Assembly: GCA_016741995.1 (NCBI GenBank)
Contig: JACVCO010000004.1
Location: 124,001-188,000 of the forward strand
Origin: Hydrogenophaga sp.
Lineage (GTDB): Bacteria; Pseudomonadota; Gammaproteobacteria; Burkholderiales; Burkholderiaceae_C
Direction of reading: 5' to 3'
DNA: 64,000 nucleotides
A program made the translations under genes and the position numbers. The notes beneath the pieces were generated by a model, which was given only the letters and a program-made list of their open reading frames with translations, ran no database searches and was not told the DNA's origin. Below, piece after piece: positions 22,753-32,396 of the stretch (its first letter is position 1; each line of letters begins with the position of its first letter).

Positions 22753-23087
22753 TGGCCCAACCGGAGCGGCGGCTGGCCTTCTTGCTTGCCGACCGGTTGG
22801 GACGCACGGTCGAGCAACTCGGGCGCGAGATGAGCGCCGAGGAGTTCCTGGAGTGGCAGGTGATGTACCAGGCAGAAGGCCTCACCCCCGGCGCACAGCG
22901 ACTGCGGCACGCCCAGCTTCTGGCAGCGATGCACAACGGCCCGCTGGGCCGACGCGACAAGACGCTGTGGAAGCCCGGCCAGTTCGTCAGCTCAGATCCC
23001 TGGCGTCGGGCGGCAGTTGTCGCTGCGCCCACGGCGGAATCCATTGCGGCACAGGTGGCCGCCATCAACGCGCGAATTGACCCATGA
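22752..23087 (+). CDS. Tail assembly chaperone, gpT-like (reached by -1 frameshift)
   Basis: The -1 frame is open from before the slip site to 23087. An ATG at 22752 could give a separate 111-residue protein, but frameshifted fusion with the upstream gene is more likely. The sequence (LGREMSAEEFLEWQVMYQAEGL) matches the GP-T-type domain that contacts the tail tube. The tape measure start overlaps its end. Confidence 0.75.
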   Translation: MAQPERRLAFLLADRLGRTVEQLGREMSAEEFLEWQVMYQAEGLTPGAQRLRHAQLLAAMHNGPLGRRDKTLWKPGQFVSSDPWRRAAVVAAPTAESIAAQVAAINARIDP

Positions 23088-25309
23088 CCAACCCACGTGT
23101 CCGAATTGGTGGATCTGACGACACGGGCGGCGCCTTCAGCTCGGTGTCGCGGCGTCTGGCCGGCCTGCGCCAGGACGTTGGAGAAACGCAGCAGCGCTTC
23201 GAAGGCATGGGCAGAGTGTTCACTGGGGCGTTGGCCGGCCTGTCGGTCGCAGGCCTGATGTCCAAGTTCGTGCGCGAGACGATCAACGCCCAGAACGAAC
23301 AGGCACAGCTCGCAGCCGTGCTTCGCTCCACGGGTGAGGCAGCCGGGTTCAGCGCAGACGAGTTGAACCGCATGGCGGCCGAGATGGCCGGCAAGAGCGT
23401 CTTCGCCGAGGGCGAGATCACCGCAGCCCAGACTCGGCTGCTTTCCTACACCGGGATCGTCGGCGAGGAGTTCCCCAAGGCGATGCAAGCTGCCATCGAC
23501 ATGGCCTCGCGCATGGGGATGTCGCTGGATCAATCAGCCGAGACCATCGGGCGCGCGCTCGATGTTCCGTCGGCTGGCCTCACGGCCCTGAGTCGCCAGG
23601 GCTTCCGGTTCAGCGAGGAGCAAAAGAAGCTCATCAAGGATCTCGACGATACCGGGCAGACGGCAAAGGCCCAGGGCCTGCTGCTCGAAGCGCTTTCGTC
23701 TTCCTACGGCGGCGCTGCGGAAGCCGCGCGCAACACGCTGGGCGGTTCTCTGCGTGCACTGAAAAACGAGTTTGACTCGCTCATGACGGGCGAGGACGGA
23801 AGCCTGCAGGGCACCGTCGACGGTATCAACACGCTGACCGAGACGTTGCGCTCGCCCGAGGTCAAGGAAGCATTCGGCACGCTCACCTCGCTCATCGCTG
23901 GGCTGGTCACCGCCCTGGCGCAGGTTGCGACCGCCACGCTGTCGCTGCCCCCTCGCCTGGGCAAAGGCATCGCCGAGCTGGTGAACGGCTCCGACACCAT
24001 GCAGGGCCAGATCGACGGCATGCGCCGCGAACTCAAGGGCCTGAACGAGGAGATCGCGCGCTACGACGACGTGCAAGCAAGGATCGCCCGCGGCGAGCGC
24101 GCACGCTCATTCCTGAGCGCCGAAGAGATCAAGGTGCTGCGAGAGCGTCGTGATGCCCTGGCCCGGCAGATCTCCAGCGCCGACTCATTGGTGACTGCGC
24201 TCGACGCGGGCTCGCAGAACCGCCCCGGTGTGCGCCGACCGACGAAACCCACCGGTCCCACGGGGCTGACCGAGGAAGAGAAGAAGGCCGCCGAGCAGGC
24301 TGCGAAAGCAGCACGTGCCTACCTGGAGAACCTTGAGCGCCAGCTGCGCGCCACCGAGAACCTCAGCGTGGCTGAGACCGTGCTGCGCGACATCCAGGAA
24401 GGCCGCCTGAAGCTCGCCGGCGGAGTGACCCGGCAGCAGGTGCTCGACGTCGCGCGCCAGATCGATCAGGCGAAGCAGCAGGCCGCGGCCCAGGAGGAGG
24501 TGCGCAAGGCGCTTGAAGCGACCATGCAGATGCAGCAGCGTATCGATGACGCCGCTCTGGCTGCGGTCGACGTACTCATCCAGGGCAACCAAGCGCTGCG
24601 TGACGAGATCGAGATGCTCGGCCTGGAGGCTGAGGCGCGCGCGGCCGTCGAGCGCGCACGGCTGAGCAGCACGATCGCCCTCAAGCAGGAAGAGTTGGTG
24701 ATGGCGCAGAACGCTGGCGCGTCACAGACCGTGATCGAGTCGCTTGAGCGCGAGATCCGCCTCCTGCAGCAGCGCGACGAGCTGCTCGGCGACAAGGGCC
24801 GCATCGAGAAGCAGCTGGAGGAGACACAGAAGCTGGTCGAGTTCCAGCAGCGCGCCGTGGAGAACATCCAGGACGCGCTGGGCGACACCTTCTACAACGC
24901 CATGCAGGGCAACTTCGAGAACGTCGGAGACGCCTTCGTGCAGATGATCAACCGAATGGTGGCCGAGGCCTTGGCTGCCGACCTGGCGCGTTCGTTGTTT
25001 GGCGACATGGCCAAAGGCGGCTCCGGTTCCGGCATGTTCGGAGATCTGCTGAAGGGTGCTGCCAGCATCTTCACCGGCATCCCGAGTTTCGATGTCGGAA
25101 CTGACTACGTGCCCCGCGACATGCTGGCGGTGATCCATGAGGGCGAGGCCATCGTCCCGGCTGCGGAGAACCGCCGAGGCATGCGTGGCGCCGGCGGCGG
25201 CGACACCTACAACATGAACTTTTACCAGCCGGTGGACAACCGCACGGCGAACCAGGCTGCGCAGCAGGTATCCATGCAGCAACGCCGCGCATCGAGGTTG
25301 GCGGCATGA
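23084..25309 (+). CDS. Tail tape measure protein
   Basis: 741 residues, largely helical, with many Gln/Glu/Ala heptad-like stretches. The N-terminal part has the typical FVRETINAQNEQAQLAAVL and MASRMGMSLDQSAETIGRALD segments; the middle is long coiled coil. The C-terminus ends with FDVGTDYVPRDMLAVIHEGEAIVPA, seen at tape measure ends. Sets tail length during assembly. A size of 741 residues predicts a tail of roughly 110 nm at about 0.15 nm per residue. Confidence 0.9.
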   Translation: MTNPRVRIGGSDDTGGAFSSVSRRLAGLRQDVGETQQRFEGMGRVFTGALAGLSVAGLMSKFVRETINAQNEQAQLAAVLRSTGEAAGFSADELNRMAAEMAGKSVFAEGEITAAQTRLLSYTGIVGEEFPKAMQAAIDMASRMGMSLDQSAETIGRALDVPSAGLTALSRQGFRFSEEQKKLIKDLDDTGQTAKAQGLLLEALSSSYGGAAEAARNTLGGSLRALKNEFDSLMTGEDGSLQGTVDGINTLTETLRSPEVKEAFGTLTSLIAGLVTALAQVATATLSLPPRLGKGIAELVNGSDTMQGQIDGMRRELKGLNEEIARYDDVQARIARGERARSFLSAEEIKVLRERRDALARQISSADSLVTALDAGSQNRPGVRRPTKPTGPTGLTEEEKKAAEQAAKAARAYLENLERQLRATENLSVAETVLRDIQEGRLKLAGGVTRQQVLDVARQIDQAKQQAAAQEEVRKALEATMQMQQRIDDAALAAVDVLIQGNQALRDEIEMLGLEAEARAAVERARLSSTIALKQEELVMAQNAGASQTVIESLEREIRLLQQRDELLGDKGRIEKQLEETQKLVEFQQRAVENIQDALGDTFYNAMQGNFENVGDAFVQMINRMVAEALAADLARSLFGDMAKGGSGSGMFGDLLKGAASIFTGIPSFDVGTDYVPRDMLAVIHEGEAIVPAAENRRGMRGAGGGDTYNMNFYQPVDNRTANQAAQQVSMQQRRASRLAA

Positions 25310-25902
25310 CCTTCATCGATCACCGGCTCAGTGAAGACGTCAGCGCAGGCTTTCGCGGAGGGCCTGAGTGGAGCACCGCGGAAGTGGCTCTCAAGAGTGG
25401 CGTTTCGGACCACTTTCAGCGATGGTCCATGCCGCGCCACCGCTATCAGGCCGACTACCTGGAGCTGGTCGAAGCAGGCCTTGGCGAGGGCATCGTCAAC
25501 GCCTTCATGGCCGCACGCGGCAGGCTGCACAGTTTCCGGTTCCGGGACCACCGAGACCACAAGGCCGACAACGTCCTGATCGGCACGGGTGCTGGAACGT
25601 CGGCGCCGATGCAGCTCGTCAAGCTCTACACCTTCGGCCCAGCGACTTATGCCCGAAAGATCGTGCTGCCGATCGCCTCGACGGTGACCGTGACCCAGAA
25701 CGGGTCGCCGAAGGCCGTCACTGTCAACGCGAGTACCGGCATGGTGACACCCACGAGCGCATGGGCGAATAGCGCCGAGATCCGATGGTCTGGTGAGTTC
25801 GATGTTGAGGTGCGCTTCGGCTCGGACTACTACCCCTTCTCCATGCCCATCATGCGCGTCACTGAGTGTGCGATCGACCTGGTGGAGCGCAAGCGACCAT
25901 GA
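25306..25902 (+). CDS. DUF2460 tail protein (GTA-like baseplate)
   Basis: 198 residues. Matches DUF2460/TIGR02217 by FRGGPEWSTAEVALKSG, the RHRYQADYLELVEAGLGE segment, GRLHSFRFRDHRDHKA, and the C-terminal MRVTECAIDLVERKRP. First of the four gene-transfer-agent-like distal tail genes here. Homologues form the distal tail/hub structure. Confidence 0.9.
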   Translation: MTFIDHRLSEDVSAGFRGGPEWSTAEVALKSGVSDHFQRWSMPRHRYQADYLELVEAGLGEGIVNAFMAARGRLHSFRFRDHRDHKADNVLIGTGAGTSAPMQLVKLYTFGPATYARKIVLPIASTVTVTQNGSPKAVTVNASTGMVTPTSAWANSAEIRWSGEFDVEVRFGSDYYPFSMPIMRVTECAIDLVERKRP

Positions 25903-26831
25903 ACACCCTGCCGGCCGACCTGATCACTCACATCGGCAATGGCGGCTCCACGTGCCTGCTGCTCAAGGTGATACCTGTCCAGCCAGGGTACGCGCCATTC
26001 GGCGTGACGACGCTTGACGCCACCGTGGTCTACGACGACGGCGACGAGATCACCTACCACGCATCGATGGGCGCGGACATATCTGCATGGCAGAGGCGCA
26101 GTTCCATGGACATCGACAACGCCGAGACGACGGGCCTCATGCCCACCTTCGATGTGAACTCGGTGACCGAAGAAGATCTGCGAGCAGGGGCCTACGACCG
26201 CGCGCTGTGGGCAGCCTACCTCCATCCCTGGGACAACCCTGCCGTGCCCACCGGCCTGCTCAGAACGGGCGAGTTCGGGCAGCTGCGTATCGTTGATGGG
26301 GAGAAGTGGACGACGGAGCTTCTTGGCCTCACGAACAAGCTCAGCCAGAACGTCGTGCGCCAGGCCACGCGGACCTGTGGCGCCACCTTCGGTAGCCAGC
26401 CCTTCGGCACCGGTGGCGGCGTCGTGGAGGAACGGTTCCCGTGTGGTGTGGATACGTCTTCGCTGTGGGCTGCAGGCGAGATCACTGCGCTCACGGACGA
26501 CCCCCGCTACGCGTTTGACACCGATCTGGCCGATGCCGTTGGCACCTACACCCCGGGCGCGATCAAGTTCACGAGCGGCCGCAATGCGGGACGCACCTAT
26601 GAAGTGGAGCGCCACATCATGGGCGGCGTGATCATCCTTGCCTTCCCCCTTGCGTTTGCCCCACAGATCGGCGACGAGTTCGAGATTCGGCCCGACTGCA
26701 CCCATTGGATGAACGGTGCGAACGGATGCAAGCAGCATTGGGGCAGCGAATGGGTGCTGCATTACAGAGGCTTCCCGCACATCCCCACGGGCGAGCAGGG
26801 GCGACTCAACTCGCCGGGGGCATCGGGATGA
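25899..26831 (+). CDS. DUF2163 tail protein (GTA-like hub)
   Basis: 310 residues from ATG 25899 (ATGA overlap). DUF2163/TIGR02218 pattern: DLITHIGNGGSTCLLLKVIP at the start, KLSQNVVRQATRTCGATFG in the middle, and the Cys-containing end with CTHWMNGANGCKQHWG. In GTA structures the homologue forms the hub and may bind an iron-sulfur cluster through these Cys residues; that role is inferred here. Confidence 0.9.
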   Translation: MNTLPADLITHIGNGGSTCLLLKVIPVQPGYAPFGVTTLDATVVYDDGDEITYHASMGADISAWQRRSSMDIDNAETTGLMPTFDVNSVTEEDLRAGAYDRALWAAYLHPWDNPAVPTGLLRTGEFGQLRIVDGEKWTTELLGLTNKLSQNVVRQATRTCGATFGSQPFGTGGGVVEERFPCGVDTSSLWAAGEITALTDDPRYAFDTDLADAVGTYTPGAIKFTSGRNAGRTYEVERHIMGGVIILAFPLAFAPQIGDEFEIRPDCTHWMNGANGCKQHWGSEWVLHYRGFPHIPTGEQGRLNSPGASG

Positions 26832-27247
26832 GCAAACTGATTGATGCTGCTCGCAAGTACGTCGGCACGCCGTTTCGTCACCGTGGGCGCAGCACCGCAT
26901 CGCTCGATTGCGCTGGCCTGGGCGTGAAGGCCTACGCCGACTGTGGCGTCGTGTTGCCGGACCTGCGCCACTATGGCCGCGAGCCGTATCAGGGCGGGAT
27001 GGAACGCGCGCTGACCACTGCGCTGGGCGAGCCCGTTGGCCATGGCCCCGATGCCGACCTGGAAGAGGGCGACGTGGTGGTCATGCATTTCAACAGCGAG
27101 CCGCACCACGTCGGCCTGATCGGACGTACGCCCTACGGCGCCTTGTCTTTGATCCATGCTGACTCTTTGGTCGGCAAGGTGGTCGAGCACCGCCTCGATA
27201 AGGCCTGGCGTGATCGCATCGTGTTCGTGCATCGGAGGCCTGTGTAA
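26828..27247 (+). CDS. NlpC/P60-family tail peptidase
   Basis: 139 residues from ATG 26828. NlpC/P60 signature: RGRSTASLDCAGLGVKAY holds the catalytic Cys; the His lies in SEPHHVGLIG. It cleaves peptidoglycan peptide stems and sits at the tail tip to open the wall during infection. Overlaps the neighbouring genes by 1-4 bp. Confidence 0.9.
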   Translation: MSKLIDAARKYVGTPFRHRGRSTASLDCAGLGVKAYADCGVVLPDLRHYGREPYQGGMERALTTALGEPVGHGPDADLEEGDVVVMHFNSEPHHVGLIGRTPYGALSLIHADSLVGKVVEHRLDKAWRDRIVFVHRRPV

Positions 27248-30192
27248 TGGTGATGCTCGCGCTTCCGCTCCTCGGCGCCGCAATCGGGTCTTATGCGGGC
27301 TACGCGGCTGTTGGCTGGGCCGTCGGCTCGATGCTCTACACGTCTCTTGCCTCTCGCCAGAAGAAGGGAACGCCGAGCATCAGCGAGGCTGCGACGCAGA
27401 CGGTAATGGAAGGTGCGCCGATCAACATCGTCTATGGAACCGCGCCGATCGCGGGCAACGTCATTGCCGCGGGCCGGGTGCGAAAGGTTTCCACACCGAT
27501 TCGCCAGGGCAAGGGTGGCAAAAAGACCGTGGGCACCGACGTGCAGTACTTCTGCACCTACGCCGTGGCCCTATGCGAAGGCCCGCTGAACCTGCTCACG
27601 GGCATCCTCGTGGCCAAGCGCGACGGCAAGATCGTGTTCGATGCGCGCCCGGGTTCGGGCATGAACGCGGACAACAGCGCCTTCCTGAGCAGGTGTTCGA
27701 TTTATCTTGGCACGGAAGACCAGATGCCCGATCCCGCGCTTGAGGGCATCTTCGGCGTCGGCGAAGTGCCCGCGATGCGCGGCACGGCCTACATCGTGTT
27801 CCGTGACGATGACCTGACATCGCGTTCGGGCTCTTTGCCGCAGTGGGAATTCGTCATTGGCAACGGCTACGTCCCGCCGCCATTCATTGATCAACGAGAA
27901 AGCAGGCTCGTCTCAGTCAGCGCGGTGATGATCAATTCGTCGGGCTTGAAGAATCTGCCTGGAGAAGACTTCGAGGACACGGGCAGGCCAACGTGGAGCT
28001 CCTACTTTTCCGAGTTTGGTGCCGCGGCCGTTCTTGCTTACAGGGACTACAACATCGGGGCCGAGGTTCCGCAGGACACAGGTGTTCAACCGACAAAGAC
28101 GCTGCCTTTCGAACCGGATAGGCAATACCGGGTGTTGATCAGCAGCGGCTTCTGGAGCAACGGGGTTTGTCCATTTCAGTTTGAGTTTTTGAATGCTGCT
28201 GGAGCGACTGTTTGTGTCGTGAAGTCGCAAGGCTTCATAGGGCCTCCGGAAGACGTATCCGTTCCAGGTGGCGGCAGCTTCCGACATCGAGTGAGGTATG
28301 GAACTTCGCTTTCAACCCCATCAACCGCAGGCCCTGAGAACGGAGGAGTTCAAACAAGCGGGGTGTTTGCATGCGCGCCTGGTGAGTTCTCCTTCACAAC
28401 CAACAGCGGTTCGAGCGACACAAGCAGCTTCACGATTTCTTGCAATGCGATGTCGATCACCGCGGTGCGCATCAGCAACTGTCGGGTTTCAAGCAACTAC
28501 AACTTATCGACAACGCAGCTTCCTTGGGCGTCGATTTTGATGTACAGGCTGCCAACAGGAGACGACCCTGAGCCGCCGCCAGATGTGCCGGAAGGACAAG
28601 TTCGGCTGTCTGACATCGTCGCAGACATACACGCCAGATGCGGTGCTGTTGAGCCAGATGCATCGGACCTGGATGGCACGCACATCAAGGGCATGGTGCT
28701 GGGTAGCGCCGACTACTCCGGCGCGAACGTGATCGACGTTCTCCGCAGCGCCTTCTTTTTCGACCGCATCGAGATCAGCAATCAGATTGTCTACGCGCGT
28801 CGCGGAAGGGCGTCGGTTGCCGCGATCGCCGAGGGTGACCTTGTCGACGCAAATGAGTCCATGGACCGCGATGCGGTGGACGAATACCCGAGGAAGGTAT
28901 TGCTCACGGCCATCAGCGTGAGCGCGAACTACGAAACCAGCGCTGTGGTCTCGCAGCGCTATTCGCCCGATGTGAAGATCACCGGCGAGACGTCTGTTTC
29001 GGTGCCCATCGTCATGGATGAACTCGAACAGTCACGGGTTGTGGCCATCCTGCACAAGGTCATGTGGATGGAGGCGGAGGGCGAGGTGAAGTTCTCACTG
29101 CCCTATCGGTGGATCAACCTCGTGCCAGGCGATTGCGTGACACTCACTCTGCGCGGCCATGCAAGGCGCATCCGAATCGACGAGATCAAGGATGCGGACC
29201 ATGTGCTGGAGATCACCGGCAAGCCGGATCGCGTAAGCGCCTACGCTGCCGAGCCGAACTACGTTTTGCTGGCGCCGCCCGAGCCGCCGGTGTCGAGCAT
29301 CCCCGGCGACACCACGCTGGCCATTCTCGATATCGCCGCGCTGCGAGATCAAGACGACTCTCTGGTGTACTACGCCGCCGGCCTGGGCGAGATGCCCGCA
29401 TGGGAGGGCGCCGTCTTGCAACGCAGCACTGATGCGGGCGCCATTTTCAATGACGTGCAGGTGCTTGGTCCTTCGACGGTGGGCCTCTTGCTCGACAACG
29501 TGACTGCGGCACCAGAGCACTACACCGACACCACAAACGTGGTTCGCGTGCAGCTGCTTCGTGGCGACATGGAGCTCGCTTCGCTTAGTGACATTGCCTT
29601 CCTTGGTGACGCTGGCGCCTTCGCCCTGAGCCGCCCTGATGGAACGTGGGAGGTGATGCAGTACTGCGACGCAGTTCATGAGGGCAACAACATCTATGCC
29701 CTGAGCACCTTGCACCGTGGCCTGCTCAACTCCGGTACATCCGACCACTTCAGTGGTGTCACCTTCGTTCTGCTCGACACGGTGGTGCCGATTGCAGCTC
29801 AGTCCATCTGGCTTGGGTCCACGCTTGTTCACAGAGCACCCAGCGCGGGCCAGTCGGCAGAGGAAGCCGGGCAGCAGTCCATGGTGTACGCGGGCATATC
29901 ACAACGTGAGTGGGCAGTGGCCTTCCTCAATGTCGGCATGGCCGGCGCGACCGTGTCGGGCACTTGGGCGCCCCGTCACCGCTTCGGCTCCGATGTGCAC
30001 CCGCTCGCATCAACAAACTTCGACGGGTATCAGGTGGTTCTCGACGACGGCACAAACGTGGAGACGCTGTTGGTGAGTTCGCCCGAATTCACCTTCGACG
30101 CTAGCGGATGGGATACGCCGATCAACGTTACGGTATCCGCCGTCAACCGAATCACTGGCCCGGGCGAGGCCATAAGCACTGAGGTCTCCTAA
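27247..30192 (+). CDS. Tail tip / host-specificity protein (gpJ-like) with inserted beta-rich domain
   Basis: 981 residues. The N-terminus is hydrophobic, then a conserved baseplate core (ETATQTVMEGAPINIVYG-type segment near residue 50). The C-terminal half has fibronectin-like and beta-sandwich stretches. Residues about 215-435 (bases ~27,900-28,560) are Ser/Thr/Gly/Asn-rich, lower in GC than their surroundings and look like an inserted carbohydrate-binding-type domain. The order DUF2460, DUF2163, NlpC/P60, large tail protein equals that of gene transfer agents. It probably contacts the cell surface. Confidence 0.82.
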   Translation: MVMLALPLLGAAIGSYAGYAAVGWAVGSMLYTSLASRQKKGTPSISEAATQTVMEGAPINIVYGTAPIAGNVIAAGRVRKVSTPIRQGKGGKKTVGTDVQYFCTYAVALCEGPLNLLTGILVAKRDGKIVFDARPGSGMNADNSAFLSRCSIYLGTEDQMPDPALEGIFGVGEVPAMRGTAYIVFRDDDLTSRSGSLPQWEFVIGNGYVPPPFIDQRESRLVSVSAVMINSSGLKNLPGEDFEDTGRPTWSSYFSEFGAAAVLAYRDYNIGAEVPQDTGVQPTKTLPFEPDRQYRVLISSGFWSNGVCPFQFEFLNAAGATVCVVKSQGFIGPPEDVSVPGGGSFRHRVRYGTSLSTPSTAGPENGGVQTSGVFACAPGEFSFTTNSGSSDTSSFTISCNAMSITAVRISNCRVSSNYNLSTTQLPWASILMYRLPTGDDPEPPPDVPEGQVRLSDIVADIHARCGAVEPDASDLDGTHIKGMVLGSADYSGANVIDVLRSAFFFDRIEISNQIVYARRGRASVAAIAEGDLVDANESMDRDAVDEYPRKVLLTAISVSANYETSAVVSQRYSPDVKITGETSVSVPIVMDELEQSRVVAILHKVMWMEAEGEVKFSLPYRWINLVPGDCVTLTLRGHARRIRIDEIKDADHVLEITGKPDRVSAYAAEPNYVLLAPPEPPVSSIPGDTTLAILDIAALRDQDDSLVYYAAGLGEMPAWEGAVLQRSTDAGAIFNDVQVLGPSTVGLLLDNVTAAPEHYTDTTNVVRVQLLRGDMELASLSDIAFLGDAGAFALSRPDGTWEVMQYCDAVHEGNNIYALSTLHRGLLNSGTSDHFSGVTFVLLDTVVPIAAQSIWLGSTLVHRAPSAGQSAEEAGQQSMVYAGISQREWAVAFLNVGMAGATVSGTWAPRHRFGSDVHPLASTNFDGYQVVLDDGTNVETLLVSSPEFTFDASGWDTPINVTVSAVNRITGPGEAISTEVS

Positions 30193-31049
30193 TGTCTCAA
30201 GATATCTTTCCGCTGGCCATCTGGCCTGAAAACGCGCAGCAAGCTCGGCTGCCGGCGAACGACAACGCACTGCGTATGGAGGTTGCGCTCTCGGGCGCGA
30301 TCGGGATCACCGACGATGAGCCCATTGCGCCGAGCGAGCGGGATCAGTACATCGTTGGAACTCCGTGGGGGGGATTCGCGGAAGACTCCATCGTCATCTA
30401 CCTCGGCGCCACGTGGCTTGAGTTCGTGGCGCCGATTGGCATGTTCAAGTCCATCGGCAGTGACCTCTACAACCTCACGGAAGTCGGTTGGGCCGTGGCG
30501 GTTTCTGGCGGCGGTGGCGGTGGCACCATAGGCAAGCAGGCGATCTACATCGCCGCAGCAGCCATGTCTCCGAGTGCGGCGGTTGGCTGCGCTGCGCTGG
30601 CAATCGTGGCCACTAGCGCGAACCAGCCTGACCTTCAGACGTTGAACTTCGACACGACAACGCAGGAGTTTGCGCAGTTCTCGTTCGTCATGCCCAGGAA
30701 GTGGAACGAGGGCACGGTTACCTTCAAGGCGCACTGGTCACACCCATCGACGTCGACGAACTTCGGTGTTGCGTGGCAGCTGCAGGCCGTCGCGGTGGGC
30801 GACGACGATGCCATTGCTTCAGCCTACGGAACCGAGCAGGTGGTTACCGATACCGGTGGCACCACGAACGACCTGTATTCCACGGCCGAGTCATCGGCCA
30901 TCACCGTCGGCGGCTCGCCCCAAGCGGAGGACATGGTGTTCTTTCGTGTGGCGCGTGTGCCCTCAAATGGCAGCGATACCCTGGCAGTTGATGCGCGGCT
31001 TCATGGCATCACGCTTTACATCACCACCGAGTCGGAGACGGACGCGTGA
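30192..31049 (+). CDS. Tail fibre-like protein, candidate receptor binder
   Basis: 285 residues. The first ~110 (PSERDQYIVGTPWGGFAEDSIVIYLGATWLEFVAP, residues about 50-85) resemble DUF2793-type capsid/tail attachment segments. A poly-Gly linker (GGGGGG near residue 108) follows, then a beta-rich C-terminal domain. A modular N-terminal anchor and C-terminal binding domain fits a fibre. The host ligand is unknown. Confidence 0.65.
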   Translation: MSQDIFPLAIWPENAQQARLPANDNALRMEVALSGAIGITDDEPIAPSERDQYIVGTPWGGFAEDSIVIYLGATWLEFVAPIGMFKSIGSDLYNLTEVGWAVAVSGGGGGGTIGKQAIYIAAAAMSPSAAVGCAALAIVATSANQPDLQTLNFDTTTQEFAQFSFVMPRKWNEGTVTFKAHWSHPSTSTNFGVAWQLQAVAVGDDDAIASAYGTEQVVTDTGGTTNDLYSTAESSAITVGGSPQAEDMVFFRVARVPSNGSDTLAVDARLHGITLYITTESETDA

Positions 31050-31885
31050 TCCCCTTTCCATTCCAGGTTGGGCAACTGGGCAGACGCTCTGCTGCGAGCA
31101 GGGATGTGTTTCCCTACGCTGCGTTCATGTCTGGGAAGGTTGGCGATGTCTGGCTCGCCGATGGCACGCACTATTCGGATACTGGTCGAACGGCGGTCGC
31201 GAACATCAACGACACCGTTGCCAGCATGACTGGATTCGCTGGCCAGTTCAATGCCAACCAAGCCACCTCAGGCTCTCGGCCCACGCTGCGGGAGACCGGA
31301 GGGCGCCGCTACTTCGAGTTCGATGGCGGCGATGTGAGCGTTGCCGGAAACAACGCGAACTGGAACTTTCTTCACAACCCCGCCGGGAATGGGTACGTGT
31401 GCTGCGCAATGCAGTACGGCGGCTCGTCGGACCCGAACGCCATCATGGCTGCGGTTGCCACCTACAACTCTTCTGGCTCCAACACGGGGTTCTTTATCGG
31501 GTTTGACGACCGAGCTTCCGACTCCCGAAACAACGCCACACGCATGACCGTCAGTCGTGGCACAGGTGCACCGGCAGCTGACGCCATCGCGCTGACCTCG
31601 GCGAACAACATCGCACCGCCTCAGACCGATCTCATCATCGAGTACACGAAGACAGGCATCGCCGTCGCCGTGTTCGTCAACACGGTGTCCCGTGGCACGG
31701 GGAACCTTACCAGCGCGAACTCTGGGAGCAGTCAGGTGGCTTTGAACATTGGCTACTCGAACGGCAACTTCCCTCTCACAGGGCGAATTTACGGGTTGAT
31801 CGTTTGCAACGCTGTACCCAACAGCACAGAGCGAGCGGCCATACAGGCCGACATGTCCTCGCGTTGCGTGACTCCGCCGATTTAG
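31046..31885 (+). CDS. Hypothetical beta-rich tail protein, lectin-like
   Basis: 279 residues, Asn/Ser/Gly-rich, with a jelly-roll-like pattern (RRYFEFDGGDVSVAGNNANW, YGLIVCN). Concanavalin-like lectin/laminin-G repeats are the nearest visual match. Its 4-bp overlap with the fibre gene and late position suggest a second receptor-binding or decorating protein. It carries no VR, so the DGR does not diversify it. Confidence 0.6.
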   Translation: MIPFPFQVGQLGRRSAASRDVFPYAAFMSGKVGDVWLADGTHYSDTGRTAVANINDTVASMTGFAGQFNANQATSGSRPTLRETGGRRYFEFDGGDVSVAGNNANWNFLHNPAGNGYVCCAMQYGGSSDPNAIMAAVATYNSSGSNTGFFIGFDDRASDSRNNATRMTVSRGTGAPAADAIALTSANNIAPPQTDLIIEYTKTGIAVAVFVNTVSRGTGNLTSANSGSSQVALNIGYSNGNFPLTGRIYGLIVCNAVPNSTERAAIQADMSSRCVTPPI

Positions 31886-31911
31886 CGCGGGCAGATTCAA
31901 TCACCGACCAT

Positions 31912-32139
31912 ATGAAACAGGAACTTCACGACATTGCTGTGCAGGTGACCAAGGCTTCGCCTGGTATCGCCCTCACGGGCATCACGCTCAACCACATCGT
32001 GGCCATCGTGACCATCCTCTACATCCTGCTGCAGGCCGCCTACCTGATCCGCAAGTGGATCCGCGAGGAGACCGAGTGGGGCAGAAGGCTCAAGCGCTGG
32101 GCGTCCGGCAAAAGCACTCAACCGGGGGACCTCCAATGA
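31912..32139 (+). CDS. Putative holin 1
   Basis: 75 residues. One clear transmembrane helix (ITLNHIVAIVTILYILLQAAYLI) and a basic tail (RKWIREETEWGRRLKRW). It opens the lysis cassette; holins of this size with one membrane span are known. ATGA-type overlap with the next membrane gene suggests they act together. Confidence 0.65.
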   Translation: MKQELHDIAVQVTKASPGIALTGITLNHIVAIVTILYILLQAAYLIRKWIREETEWGRRLKRWASGKSTQPGDLQ

Positions 32140-32396
32140 AGCTCGTCAAAAACTGGAAGCAGGCATGGCGCTGGTACTCCATGTGGGCGTTCTCTGCTAT
32201 CGGCATCATCAGCGGCGGCAGCGGCATTCTCGTGCACCTCACGCCGACCATGCTGGGCGCCAAGGTGCTGTTCATGCCCGCGTGGACATGGGCAGAGGTG
32301 GTGGCTTCGATCGTTGCATTCCTGGCGATCACTGGAGGCATCGGCCGGCTGATCAGCCAAGAGCCGAAGGTGGTGGACGTTGAGGTGGACGCATGA
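32136..32396 (+). CDS. Putative holin 2 / DUF7940-like membrane protein
   Basis: 86 residues with two predicted transmembrane helices (MWAFSAIGIISGGSGILVHL and WAEVVASIVAFLAITGGIGRLI). Two-span proteins directly before an endolysin are typical holins or pinholins. A charged tail ends the protein. Confidence 0.7.
   Translation: MKLVKNWKQAWRWYSMWAFSAIGIISGGSGILVHLTPTMLGAKVLFMPAWTWAEVVASIVAFLAITGGIGRLISQEPKVVDVEVDA

Noticed and set aside
22650-23087. Separate 145-residue gene beginning inside gpG
   Set aside because: It is the -1 frame of the tail chaperone reached through the slippery site.
30192-31885. Fibre genes as DGR targets (as in BPP-1)
   Set aside because: Neither contains a TR-like segment or the KKFEGRVRLVR end.
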